DNA of 64,000 nucleotides from Syngnathus acus (Eukaryota > Chordata > Actinopteri > Syngnathiformes > Syngnathidae): assembly GCF_901709675.1 (NCBI RefSeq), contig NC_051096.1, positions 7,837,001 through 7,901,000 of the forward strand, in the 5' to 3' direction. Shown here piece by piece: positions 27,732 through 41,744 of the stretch. Every line of letters starts with the position of its first letter. Within the stretch, counting starts at the first letter, position 1. Below the pieces are notes generated by a model that did not search any database, was not told where the DNA came from, and saw nothing but the letters and a program-made list of their open reading frames with translations. A program made the position numbers and the translations under genes.

Positions 27732-30700
27732 CATTCTCCTCCTGTCGACTATCCGCCGGGACCTTCTCCTTTCAACGGCGCCATCTTCCCGCTTTATGCT
27801 CCTGACAGACTGGAGAGTTTAGCATACATTTGGGGAGTAGGGGCTTCGAAGCAGCCGGTGCAACAAAAAAAATAAACATTTTCACAAAAGCGCCACCGCT
27901 TTACTCGGGGACGTTGTGGACTCTCGGCGCTGTTGCAGATGGAGGAGGCGTGAACGGATCTGCAGAGAGGCGCCAGCTACAAAGCAGACGGGTCCGATGG
28001 GTACGGCACTGCTACATTTTCAGGTTTATTTTCTCCCCGCTGGAAACTTTGCATTGGTGAAGTAGGGATGCAAATCTTTTTTAAGGACATGATCACATGA
28101 TAACAGCCTGCTCTGGTCGTCAAATACCCCAAAACAGCTGCCTACTAAAAACGATGAATGGTCTACAATCGGTTGTTTAATGTTACTACTGTTCAGCAAC
28201 AATCTTTTAAAGATGAGCCATGAAGTTTTTTGCCAAGCCAAGATTTAAAGCGGCGCTTTGCCTCATTTTTACTTCAGGTCTCGGCTGACAAGTTCAAATA
28301 TTTGCAAGCAAAGATGTTTATTTATCCTCCGTTCAGCCGTTTCCGAGTCAATGTGGGGATGATTAAACATCCTGTTCCAAAACATGTTGTATGGAATAAA
28401 CAGCACATGGCTAATATTGGGGTTCTTTATGGTGCATGTGTTGCTTTCTGACACGGGACTGTGAACGGATCCAAATCCTCTCGCTGGTGTGTGTGCGTGC
28501 ACCATACGGTCACCACATGTAGCGAGACAGAGCCAGGTGATTGATTGATGTACACTTCCTCTTCGACTGTGTGAGAGAGAGAGAAAGTGTGTGTGTGCGT
28601 GTAGTCTTCCGCAAGCCCAACAATGTGTCTGTCATCAGAATTTAGCTTCTCTCTGAGCGAGCCAAATTACTCGCATATGTCCGCACAGCTGCCCCTCCTC
28701 CTTATGGGACAATGGACGGGGGACAGACGCCCGCCACACATGCACAGAATCAAAATTGATCCATAAAGACAGGAACCAGATTTTGGGCTCTGCAGATATA
28801 GAAAGGCAAGAGAACAGATGCACGTACGCACTAATCATAGCGCTGACCATATGGCCGTTTTGTTTTGGTGTGGACGAGATAACATTTCCCCGCAAAGACA
28901 AATATCGTCCACTTCGGTAGAAACGTCCACACTCGGGCACGCTTCTCATCTGCAAAGCCACTTGTTGCCTTTTTCAAAACACAACTTTGGACTTTTCAAA
29001 AACACTACTTAGTCATTGACTTCTAATATAATTGCAGACTGCAAATTGCCAGAGTTGGAGCTTTATTCGACGTAAAAAAGGTCATAATCCACTATTTTGC
29101 TCGTAACAGAAAAGAGATCAGGGCGCCCGGCACTCTCTCTCCCATAGATTTTAAAAAGAGGCTTTTCTTGCAGAATGAAATTACATTTGATTCACTTACA
29201 GAGTCTTCTCTGGCGCATAGATCGCGACAACTTGCTTTCAATCAGCCATTATTTAATCTACGCACAACACAACTCGCCGTCTGAATTAAAACTAAATTCC
29301 GTCCTGACAAGTCACATTTCCCAGATGCTGGATCAGCCTCTTGATTGCGTGCAGGAAGAAATGCGTACATGGCGTCAACAAGGTACTAAGTCACCACAAA
29401 GTGCATCTGGGAGCCATCTTACACTTGTAAATCATGCTACCAACCATCAAGTGCGTGTGTGTCCAGCATATGCTTCCACTCAAGCTACTGTACGAAAGAG
29501 ATGGAATCATCAGGTTGGTGTTGAATGGATGTAAAGGTGATCCCGCTCGTTCCATCGCCGCCTTTGGCAGGAATAAGCGAGGACCGACAGATGGCAAAGC
29601 AGATGATACACAAAGCCACCTTCAATAATAAAGACATGAGGAGGCCATTCAACAACAGCGGCGCACGATAAATACCGAGACAGCTCCCATCTCTCGCCGT
29701 GACAAAAATGACATGAATCAACGGCTGCTGGGCGACCGCTTATCAGCTCACATGGCATTATTAGTGCGGCGTGGAGAAAGAAGAACAGATCAAATGTCAC
29801 TAGCCACCAACAAGCCGTCTTGCGGAATCAATAACATCTCTCCAGGAATGATCCAAGTGTTGGTTTCTTCCAAAACAATGACACTGAAGACAGAAATACT
29901 GATCATCTCTTTTTTGAAACAATTCTTTGGATATTAAGTTTGCTGTCAGCGAGCATTAAGCGCTGGTTCGCACGGCAACAAACTTGTTAACAGTCAAGTG
30001 GAGCTTGAAAGAGTTTTTTTTTTTTTTTATATATAGAACATAGCCCGGTGTTTGTCCCGCTGCACCGTGCGCTCCATTACACATAAGCAAGCTTATAGTA
30101 AGAGACCACACCAGCAGGCTTTGGACTGGAAACGCAAACGCTATCACTGCAGCACATTCAGCCCCCCCCCCCCAACCCATGCACATCCCTTACCGGTCTC
30201 TCTTTGGAGCTTAAGAGTAAATCTCATTGCAAGACAATAAAGGCTGTGTGGCGCCAAACGGAAGGAAGAGGGTTTTCAAAAGTGAGGCCCAGGTCGGTTG
30301 ATGAGGAGGCCACCGTTGGCCAGGCGAGCTCCAGGAAGTGTTTCAAGGGGTTTCAAAAGAGAATCTAAGCAAACGCACTTGATTCTTTTTTTTTTTTTGG
30401 CCGGCGGCCAATGGGAGCAGCTAAAACCGGAGCACTAACGTGATCACCTCATCTGCATGGGACTGTTTTGCTAAAGTGATTTTGTTTTACAAAAAAACAT
30501 GCTAACTCAGAAGCAAAGTCAGAAGTCAGGCGGAACAATTAAATACTCTTCCATCAGTAGTTGTCAGTCGGATTCCGGTATTAAATTTCTGCACGTGCTA
30601 ACCCCCCACTACCACCCTCCCTCCCTCCCTCCAACAAAATGGTGTCAGGAGAACAGTGACCCACTTCTAGCTGTCCAGATTGGTGAGAAATGTACTTTGC

Positions 30701-32704
30701 ATATTTCCTCCTGGGAAGAAGGCCCCTGTAGGTGGACATGAACACGCTTTACTTATCCAGGACAGCGCAACCTTTTGCCCAAAGCGGAACGAGCAAGATG
30801 AGCAGAGAGGAAGTTATTGCATGCACGCCCTTAATACCTGCAGCCTGATCCACAACTAATTAACTGTCTGGCTCTCTATTTTTCTTGTTTATCTGAGGAG
30901 AGACGATCCGGTCCATTCCCACACTGCCCACCGTCACGTGACTGTTCGGATCCAGGAAATAGCCGCTACTGCGTATGAGGAGATTGTGCCAGGGGGGAAA
31001 AAAATGGCCGCGATGAAGTTGTCAGAGAAAATTACAAACTGACCCGACAAGACTGCTGCGAATGCCGCCACGTATTAAGATCATCCCAGCCTGACGCTAA
31101 CATCTGCGACGCTAATTGTTTGACACGGCGGCACGTTAAACAAGGTGCGCACGCCGCGCCAGTTGTACATCTTCATTTCCAAACGTCCTTGGACAAGCAA
31201 AGATTTGCCTAATTGTGGTGCAAACGAGGGATGCAGATGGGAAGGGCGGGGGCCCAAGCTGTTAAACAAAAAAGGATGGCGAAGACGAGAAGCCAGTGAC
31301 GACGGGAAGGAACGAGGCATGCGACCAAAAGCGTGTAATGGATGGCACTTTATAGTATTAAACCTTGAAACGACTTTATCTCTCCAATTACGGAGACGGA
31401 GGAGGTGCAAAGGGGCCCGATGACAAAATAGAAAAGAAAGGGATGCACATTTTGAAACAACACTGACACTTAGGACCATCTTTATTTGTTTAGATTTTAT
31501 TGCACTATTGGACTCTTTATTTTTGAATGATTCCCTACATTGTTGTCATTAAAACCAAATGTATTGGTTCATTGGATGTCGGGAAGCATCCGGTCAAATT
31601 GCTGCTCACCAATCTTAACTCATTTCAGTTCAACATAAAGTTGAGCTACAAGTACCATTTTGATGAATTACAATATGGGAATTTTATTTTTGTTTATTGC
31701 AGGTTGACTATACAGAGCGAACAAACATTTCAAGGAATATACAGCAGCTAACAGCCAAAGTTGCTGTTTGTTGGTAGCTGCTTTTATTGGTAGCTTTGCA
31801 AGCACAAGTAGCAGAAATCAAATAAGGCTATGCAGTGAAATGGTCCCGTGGTAAAGTCAGTATTTTCCAACAGTGCATCAGTGTGCGAGCGAGGGTGGGC
31901 GCGAGGGTGCCAAGGGTCACGGTAGCGGGAAATGAGCAAAAGTGAGTGGGCAAGGAGGTCAAGATGAATAACAAGCAGAGAAAGTGCAGCGTGAGCACAA
32001 ACGGCCACCGCAAACCAAACTACCACGCCAGAAACATTTTTGCATGGCCATTCTCCTCATTTGTGTTCTTTTTCAATGGCCAACATTCCAGGATACGCAA
32101 CCATCTGATATATTTTTAATTTAAAAACCGGGGCGAGCGCCAAAGACGAGCGACACTCCGGGCCTGCGCGGCCCGCTAAGTAGTTCACCCGTATCGACGT
32201 GCTCCATCAAATTGAAGCCAAAAGGACAAATGATAAGGCTAGCTAGCTCATTAGCGCTAACACATCAAAGTTCTGACAAAAACAAATGGAAAATACTCTC
32301 AGCTGTAAAATGAGAGAACGCGGGGTTTTTTTCTTCTTCACTTTTTGCAGAAAAAGAATTAGCGGTTACAATTTGGATTTGACAACACGATATATTCGAT
32401 GTGTGCAAGCGATGAGGTTGTATTATTATTTACGGCGTGCGGGCTTGTTGCCGCGAGAAACTCTGGCAGCACACGGACGCTCGCTTGGAAAGCGCTTTAC
32501 GAGGGTCCCGCGTGACAAGAAAACTGCTTCACATTGCTTTTTTTGACTTTGGATTTGGATGTGAGTCGGCCTTGGGCGAGGAAGATGCGGGGCGGTATTC
32601 GTTGAGACCAAGTCGATGAGCCGAAATTACAATCGTCCGTTTTCAATTTGTTGTGGTCTTACCAAACAGCTAAATAAGAAAAAGCATCAAAGTGCTTTTC
32701 AATT

Positions 32705-32858
32705 TTAGCGAGGCCTTGAAGCCTATTGTCTACAGAAATCATTTTTTAAACAGAATTCACCTTTTTAGACCCCAAAAAGCTTTCCATGTTAGCGGGCCTT
32801 GATGTTTACCAATTGTGTACGGAAATCATTTTCAAACTGAATTCACCTTTTTAAACCC
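32705..32858. repeat. Diverged tandem duplication, 84-bp period
   Basis: Copies 32705-32774 and 32789-32858 share TTAGCG-GGCCTTGA, AGAAATCATTTT or GGAAATCATTTT, and GAATTCACCTTTTTA in the same order. It lies inside trps1 intron 6; no function is evident. Confidence 0.85.
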
Positions 32859-35487
32859 AAAATTGAGGCAGCTTTGAGGGCTTTTCTGAGGAGTCTGAAC
32901 ATTTGATAGAATTCATATTTTGGGGGTACGTTTCCGCAAGATACTCAACTGCGAAGGGTCTTTCCAAATGTCGCCGTCCCTACGCTGCAACCCATGTGTA
33001 GCCTTTGCATATTTAACGCATAAGCGAGCACAGCTCCTTGTCGATGTCAGCACTGAGGCACCACTGATACTAAGTGGGCAACCCACCTGGGGCTTATCTG
33101 ACATTTTCCACTTATTAAGAGCCTCGGGGTGGAGATGGAGCCTCGCTCGTCAATATCGGAATTACTCCCGCCCCAACACTCGTGCTGTTGACGATCCCGC
33201 TCTGGCTGTCGCGACAAACCAAACAGATCAGCTAGCCTCGGAGGAACGCATACGCGTAGAAATAGAAAAAAGCCACATGACAACCCGATATGTTATTCAG
33301 ACAACGCTACGAGAACGTGGACAGATCGTCACGCCGCACCTCACGCCGACTCAAATCTGGCACCCAAGCACGAGCCGTCTTTTTGCGTCCGAGGCCTTAA
33401 TTGGACTTGAGCGAGCGTCTTGGCGCGAGACTCCGAGCCAAACATATCAAACCTGGCCTCGCGTCAAGCGGGGCCCTGCCACCGTCAACGGCATTGCGTC
33501 GAAGGCGTCAATCAGACCCAAAGTGGCGGAACGGAAGCGCGCTACTTTTAGACAGCTTTTGTAACGTTCCTTCATCTCTGCAATCTGCTAACTCGCTCTG
33601 TCACTGACCTCCTCTCTCTGGAACTTTAAAAAAGTAAATCAGTCAACAGATATTTACAGAATGCCGTTGCGTGGGCTTTGATCTGATTGCGTCGAGTCAA
33701 GTATTCAAAATTGTGAAACCATCAAAGTGTTATCCAGGCTCGTCTTTGGCATCCTTGCGGAAGCAGACAACAAATTCGAAAACGCCTACAGTTTATGTCA
33801 AAGGCATCGACGTGTATTAAAAACAGCAGCTAACATGCCGTACGCAAACAAATCCATGTTGCAGAAAACAATTTTGTTTAAAAACATCCATCCATCATCC
33901 ATTTTCCACAAAGCTTTTTATTATTCGAGTATTTGGTGAGCTGGATGGAGTCTTGTGCAGTTTATTTTGGTCGAGAAAGCGACTACACAATGGACTGGTC
34001 TGGTCACTGGTGTTAAACACTCAACAGAGTGGAATTAATAAGCAATTGTGGCGAGTCATTCGGAGTCAGGAAAATCTCCATTTTTTAATTCCCCCGCATC
34101 TCCTTTTACAGCTCAGAACAAACAATCGAGAAAAAGGACTTGAGATGCATGGAGAACACCGAGTCAACTTGATGCAAAAGGCGGTGGGTGAGCAAATGAT
34201 TGCACAATTTTTGTTCTCAGGGCCTGATATCATGCGACGAACAGAGCGGATGGCTGGGAATCCGAGATGAGAGCGGGCTCATTTCCATTCTTGGGAAACG
34301 CACTTGGAATAATGAAATGCAAGCACACGCGTGTGAGCACAGAGACTCTTCAAAGAGATGATGTGGTCATGAGAAGAGAGAACAGAAGGTATGGCGAGAG
34401 GTGGGTCACGTGGGCCCGATACGTCAACGATCACACGAATCGACGGTCGGCAGCGAGTTGTGTCGTTGCCGAGAGGCTCAACGGTAGAAAGTTCTTGACG
34501 GCAAGCCAGGAAAACGGCAGCTGAATTGGCCGGTGACAAAGACGCTACAAACTTTGAATCCAAAGGATGCCCTTCGTGGGCGACATTGCAAAAATCACCA
34601 AAACCAATGACTCAGAATTGATTGGTTATTTTCCAGGTGACTGATAAAAGTATTCCGATTTCCTTGCCTAAAAGGCGCACAAACGAGAGACCAACTGCAC
34701 CGGGAGAAGGTCGAAAAGCTGTGATTCATCCCTTATTTCTAATGCTTTACTTTCATGATTTGATCCTCCTGTGATATCACCTCTCTCATCTCTTCCACAC
34801 GGAGGAAACAAACACAAACAATGGGGGCCACTGCAGGTTGGCGAGGAGCAAAGAGGACAGATAGCGATCGCTTGGAACACAAGCTGAGCCGCAGAAACGT
34901 AACAAAGGGCAGACGGGATGATATTAAAAGTAACCACACGGACGGCCGGCGCTGCAAATGTAAAGAACACGCATTCAATTTCCTCCGTGTGGCTTCGCGT
35001 CTTCTCGCAGAGGTTTGCATTTGAGCCGTAACACAACACAGGTGATAGAACTTCTGAAAAACAGAACTTTGACAGCTTTTGTAGGCAGCGAGCGCCAAAG
35101 TGGCGACAGTCACCACTCAGTTAGTCTCTCTAAATGATGATGATGCGCCCTCTAGTGGCTGAAGACATAAAGCTAGATTTCAAACGGCAACTCTGACTTT
35201 CCCCAAAAAATGGATTCATTTCAAATTTGCTGTGACAATTACAAATGTGTTTGAATAAAAATGAGGAGTTGCACATTCTCGACGCGAACTTGGAGACAAG
35301 TGTCAGGGTTAGCTCGTTGGCTCTCGAGCGACGCGGCAATAAATTGCTGGACTACGACTTGCAGAGCAAAAGTAGCTCACTGCACATCTGGACGACATCC
35401 GGGCACATGAGAACAGATAACACACAAAATGGAGGCAGGAGTATGATTTCGGGGAATCGTATTTTCGTCTCCTTCTCCTCTTAACTT

Positions 35488-35632
35488 TCCTTCCTTCCTT
35501 CCCTCCCTCATTCTTTCCTTCTGTTCTCTTTGTCTGTTCACTAATCCTGTACGACAGACACAGAGCACAAATCTCCCTGTTGGCAGTGAGAACGACAAAA
35601 AAAAAAAAAAAAAGAGAGAGAGAGAGAGAGTG
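35488..35632. repeat. Pyrimidine tract, A17 run and GA repeat
   Basis: TTCC/CTCC pyrimidine tract at about 35488-35510, then an A run at 35597-35613 running directly into GA repeats to about 35630. Low-complexity DNA in trps1 intron 6. Confidence 0.88.
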
Positions 35633-38600
35633 CGGGAGAGAAAGAGATTGACTGTTGAACACCAGTTGAAGTGATTTATGAGGCTGGAATCTGTGCTGGA
35701 ACATATGTAGACACTCCTTGTCTTTTTTTCTTTTTACAACACAAACTCATGCACAGACACTCTTCTGGGGAGTCCCATTTCAAAATCACTTGTAATCCCC
35801 CAAAAATACCTCTGCTGATCTAATGAGTCCAAATGACAAAAACAATTTATTTCAAGGAAAATGATGATTGAGATTTGATTTTGTTTATATTTTTCACCAT
35901 AAAGTGAGGGTTTATCGCCTACATCCAGGTTTGCTTTTCAATCTTGACTTGGCGTCGCTTGGCGAAGAGAATCGCAATTGCTACTATTCATGAAAACACG
36001 TTTCACTATAATAAACTCCAACATAACATCCCGTCCAACCTCTGAGGAAAAAAAAAAAAAAGCATGCAGTTACAGTAAATGACGAAGAAGGGCCATAAAA
36101 GCGTTGACAACATAAAGGATGCACTAAATAGCAATGACGTTTTTGCTGGCTTGCGACTCGAAAGTTTCTCCCTCTCTCCCGAAGAGTTTATACGGCTGAG
36201 CGAGGAGGGGGGGGGTGACGCTGCCAAGGCCGTATCGCAAACAAAGGCTGTAATTATTGGCACTGATGCGGCCGCCTTGACAAGACTGAAAGGCAGCAAA
36301 TGATGGAGCGAGAGGGGGACGGAATGAAATGAGGCGCTGCGGTTCAAGAATGATAAATAAAAGATCTGATAGACAACTGATGCAATATTCTTGTTATTGT
36401 ATCGCCGCGTTAGAATTAGCCAAGCCCAAAGCCGCTCGCTCGCTCTCTCGCTCCCTCGCTCCCATAGTAATCATTCAAACCTGATTGCTCCGATCTCCTC
36501 CATTCTATTTGTCATTATACCTAAACACACACACACACACAAATACACAAATGACAGCAACAAATGCCTTTTAATCGTATGGTATCAATAAATAAAATGC
36601 GTTCATTTCCCAAAAGTCCATCTGCTAGCCCGCACATACTATCAATAACTCACACCACGCGCACACACACACTTGACTTAATCCAACTCTGCAGATGACC
36701 ACACACACACGCCGGCCAGAGAATCTAAATGGAGATGAGTGTGTAAGATGAAACTTTGTGTTAGTTCAATGCAAGTGTTCCACTATTGTAGCTACACTTA
36801 AGATGACTGCGGCCGACAATATTTGTGATTCTTTCATCGATTGGTGAATTTATAGCGAGCCCATCTTTCGTCCGCCTCTCTGTGAAATGGAGAGTAACAT
36901 TCCAAACAAGGTAGGAAAGAGAAGTGTGATTTTTGTGAATATCAGCGGCGCATTAAAATAAATTGCCAGGTGCTAAGAGAACATCTGGCAGCATTTAAAC
37001 AGCCTCTAAGAGGATCATCAGATAAAATCAAAGCAATACAACATGCCACTGCTGCTACTTTTCTTGCTTGCCTGGATTGTTTATTTCCTAATTCCGAAAA
37101 AAAAAAAAATACAAATGCTGCATTCTATTACAAAGAAAATGTTCGAGCTGTCCTATTGAATGGGCTTTTGAAAGGACGGAATCGTCTCAGAAACAGCTAT
37201 TCAAATGTTTTTGTTAGTTGTGGCATGGAAATAGAACGCGGTTTATTTTTTTATGCTTTCTTTACGACTTCATCTTCACTTCCCGACTCTGAACGTCAAC
37301 ACTCCTGTCCTATAGCCAGCTTGCTCTGTTCCTCCTTTAAATAAGAATAAAAAAAGCCACATTTAGAATGTTAATAACTGCAAAGAAATAAATGTCTAGT
37401 CCCAAATAAAGCCCAATTTTGCTGTAGTTTAGTCAAGCGACAATAAACAGGTTGTAGTTGCTATGGCGCCCAAAGCATCAGAACTTCATTTTGCTGTCGA
37501 AGAAGTTGGAATCCAGGGTGAAAATCCCCCCCTAATGCTTGGCTTTTTCTATCAATTCACATCAGGCGGATACAATTTGGTTTTCATCTGCCCGGGGCAT
37601 TGACTGTATTTGCTCCACCACAGATGAAAGGAGACATCTATCAAGGGCGGAAATCCTTTATTTGGAATGACACTATTAAATATTAACTGGTGGATTCTTT
37701 GAAAGTTCAACGATCCCGATTCTGGAAAAGCGCCCTAAATTTAAAATTTCATTTAAAAAAAGAATAGAAATCGATAGAGCAAATCAACGCAAGAGCTTCT
37801 ACATCAAGTGATGTCGGACATTCCAAAGGTTTTATTAACACGCCGGCACGCACACACATAGGTGAGGAGCTCGATGAATCGCTCCTTGTCTGCAGGCTGA
37901 TGGAGAGATAAAGTTGGTTTAAAACAGCCGCCGACACGCCGCCGAGACCAGAACATGTGTCTTACATCAGGAGAGACTCATGTTCATGTCGTGCAACAAG
38001 TCCCCGCCATTCTTCCTATCAGCTTTTCATCGACGGTCTTTACCGGAGAGAAAGCTAGCTAGCTGTGGCGCTCAGGGGAAACTTATCCTCCATCTCCCAT
38101 TATTCATTTGGTTTTCCACAGGGCTTCATGTCAAGAGACAGGAGACTATTTGTGTGATTTTATTTTACTGTCTGGAAGTTTCATTTTTTTGGCTTCTCCG
38201 GTTACTTAGCAGGCCGGATTGTCCGCTTTCATTCCTCACTTAGTCTTCCTTGCGAGCAGCGGCTCAAAAGTGATTCTTTCACCGCAACCTTTTTTGGACC
38301 TCCCTTGCATTCAAATACAGAGATGCATTTTCAAAGGAATCCTGCTGGGAAAAGGCTAAAGATAGACGGACGGACAAACGGACGGACGCAGAAATGCACG
38401 GCCGCACTGACGCAGAGGCATTTGCGTGACCAAACGTGATTACAAAGGGAAAAATAAATGAACTGGTGGACCGCGGGTGCCAAAAGTGGATCAGGACTTA
38501 TTGGCTGAGCCCACACAATGTGATTTGCGCCTTATTACGAGGCCTAACAGGTACAAGATGTGAGCCTTAATAACGTTGAAACAGATTGGAGGGAATAATG

Positions 38601-39330
38601 GGGAACCTCGCGGTGCATCACCTCAAAGCGCTTTAAATCTGCTTACAAATGTGAGCTCTGCGTGAACAATGCTGAATGATGAAACGGTGAGGTCACAATC
38701 TTGCGGGTTTTCCACTTGGCTTTTGTTCTTCGAATACTTTTTGGAGTAAGCGGCCATTTTTGTGCCTCAATCCGTCAAATGTTGCTTTGGAAGCGCACCA
38801 GGTGAGGCTGCTTGACATCTGGAGCGTCTTAGCGCTGAGTGACTGGGCGATGATTGCGTAGGGGTGGGAAGCGTCCCGGGTTGCGAATGCTGGCCGTCAA
38901 AGGCCAAACAACAGCTCGGCGAGATATCGCGGCAAAAGCCTTGTGCTCGCAGGGGGGCAGAAGCGAGTCACTAAGTGAAAGCTTGCCTGGCGTGTTTCAG
39001 ACCTTATTAGGTTGTTCTTGTGGTGATGCTTAACCCCACTCACAACTTGGCAGCGGCTGCCAACTCACTCACACTATGGCTCTGTGTTGCCCCGCTTGCC
39101 AGCCAGCACCCCCCCCCCCCCCCATTTCCCTTCTGTCTTTATTGTCTTCTCCCATCGTTGTTTGATTAGCGCCTCACTGGCGGTGGTCTCCAGCTCATAG
39201 AACACTGGCATCCTGGCGCTGGTGCAAAACAGAGGGCTTTGGAGAACCATGATCCTCCACATGTGCTTTGCACGGCATGCTCAGAGGCCTCACAGTTTCC
39301 GCCGCACTGTTATTATCTTTTTTTATTTTT

Positions 39331-39537
39331 GCATTCTTTCATTATTTCTTGACTACTTAGAGTGCTTTTTAAAAAAAGTTGAGTCATGCCTCGTCCAAAA
39401 TTCACTTTATTTTGAAGACTGAGTATCTTTTTTTTTTTTTTTTTGCATTCTTTCATTATTTCTTGACTACTTAGAGTGCTTTTTAAAAAAGTTGAGTCAT
39501 GCCTCGTCCAAAATTCACTTTATTTTGAAGACTGAGT
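39331..39537. repeat. Recent tandem duplication, 114-bp period
   Basis: Two copies, 39331-39424 and 39445-39537, identical except for one A in a poly-A run; they are joined by a T tract of variable length. The unit starts GCATTCTTTCATTATTTC and ends GAAGACTGAGT. The near identity implies a recent event or an assembly duplication. It lies inside trps1 intron 6. Confidence 0.95.
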
Positions 39538-40070
39538 TCTATTCCGTTTCAAAGGCATTGTTCCTTGGCATACAATGCTGCAGAGTTACGCAACAGTGTC
39601 CTTAAATGTCTGGAAAGGTACAATAGAAACAATTATAACTTGTACAATATCTGCATGGATGTAGCTCAAATCCCTTAGACAGTTACTCTTTAGAGGGGGG
39701 GAAAAAAGAAACAACGTGACATACGGGCTTGTCATTGAACTGCCACGATATGTATTCTAACAGTAACGCTACAAAGACTTAAGGCTGAGAGAGTTGTTCT
39801 TGATCACTGAGCCATGTGGATTAAAGGAATACGAGGGCAGATGTGGGGGGGGTCTTCCCTATTTAGAAGCGTTTTATCTCAACGTGTAGTGGAAGACAAA
39901 GCACCTCCAAGAGAATAATGAAAGAATAGCATTGCTATGGATTCCACTAATGGGGAACATAAAGACTTTAAGAGGCACAGCCAAACTGGGTCTGTCAAGA
40001 TATCTGGGAGGGCCGCAACAATTTGAAAAAGAAATGTTCAAGGACATGCAAGCACAGTAGTTATGGATAA

Positions 40071-40094
40071 CACACACACACACACACACACACA
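40071..40094. repeat. CA microsatellite
   Basis: Twelve uninterrupted CA units inside trps1 intron 6. Confidence 0.96.
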
Positions 40095-41724
40095 TGCAGA
40101 TACACACACTCGCAGAGCATAAAGGGCACGTAGCCATGGTTCCATTGCACCTGGGCCGTTAAGGAACGGGATAGCTGGAGCTCCGGGATTTGACCGCATG
40201 AATGTTTGTGCCAAGCGTGCGTTTGTGTGCGTGTGTAGCTCCGACGCCAAACATCTGCGGCGATGACAAGGCTTTGAGAAACGACGCAAAATCGGGAGCA
40301 AGCTAAGGCGCCATTGAAGTCTTCTAACTAACGGCTAAACGTGTCATTATTCACGCACAGCCCACAGATGGCAACACGCTCATATCTTTTTCATAAAAGA
40401 CAAACCAAAAAAATATTTACGATTGATCGCCGTCCATATGAGCTGGAAAATACATTTTCTATTCGGCCGAGCTTGGAAAGAAAATGGAGTGTATGAAACT
40501 TTTGTGAGAGAACACATTCCCACTTCATACATACTATATAATAAAATATCTAATCGCCCCAATTTTATGAAGCAGTTTACTCTTCATAAAAAGACCAAAA
40601 AATGCAATCGTGTTTCCTAGCATTGGTGAAGAATCAACTTTGTCCACGATCATTTTCCAATGTCAGCAAACGGCTTTAACCATTCTGTGCACCTGGAACA
40701 ACTTAAACGGCTTTCATCAATTTTTTGAATGCGAGAAGATTCCATCCTTCATAAATTCCCTCCGTACATGCCTCTGAAGCGCAATACAATATATTTCATG
40801 TAAAAACAAAAAAAACAAAACGTGTGACTCTGTTGCGCCGAAGAGAATAGAAAGTGGGAGAAGAAAAAAGCGAAGTGCTCTTTGGGGAGAATCAGGGTAT
40901 ACAAGCTGCATCGCGCCCATGGAGCAGAATTCATAAACACACTTCGCACACAGGCAAGAATTCCTAATGAGTGAAGACCTCACAGGGGATGCGGAGGAGG
41001 AGGGGGGGGGCGAGTGCTACTTCGGGAAGATGCCGAGGGGAGAAAAAGCTTTCACATCGTATCAAGCGATCTTCGCGTGCGCTAGAGTGAAAATCTCAGT
41101 GCACGTGCATGTGACCAGGGCAGTGCTGCAACCTTGCCAAGCTGGCCTTGGATGGCCAGGGTTGCCGTGGTAGCGCTCGCTCACAAACACACGCGGGTGT
41201 GGCCCAAGAGAAGTGGATGATGGCTTGAGCCTGCGTTGTTGTTGTTGTTGTTTTTCCAGATCAAAAGTCCCATCTTCGTAACAATTTGTGACAAACCCTT
41301 TGCAGATGAGCGATAATTTGTAGCTGACACAGCTTTTTTTGCCGCTTATGTCGTGACAGCCCATGCAAATGCGGAAAGTGGAGGTATTTATTGCTACATT
41401 TCGACAAACATGTACAAAAACAACTTGCTAAAAGAATCAATTGTCTGAAATGTTAGCAAATTGTGCGAGAGGACGTCTTGTCAGGAGTAAAGACGGTGGA
41501 AAGAAAGGCAGGATGGAGGGGTGTCGAATTAGCTATCGGTCAGGGGTCAGATGGACATTTAATCGAACCAATCAGCTTCCTAATTACACAAGTGCTGCCA
41601 GGATGCCATGTAGCGCCTGCGCATGTGTGCGTGGAGCTGGCTAATATTGCGTGTAGAGGTCTTGTTGTAGCAAAATGAACATCTGGCCTCGATATTGGTT
41701 CCATGTGTGAAACACACACGCACG

Positions 41725-41744
41725 CACACACACACACACACACA
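41725..41744. repeat. CA microsatellite
   Basis: Ten CA units with a CG-interrupted leader from about 41710, inside trps1 intron 6. Confidence 0.94.

Noticed and set aside
35140-35160. GCGCCCTCTAGTGGCTG as a LINE/SINE 3' end
   Set aside because: The word is common at ends of some fish repeats, but no further element sequence is recognisable around it.
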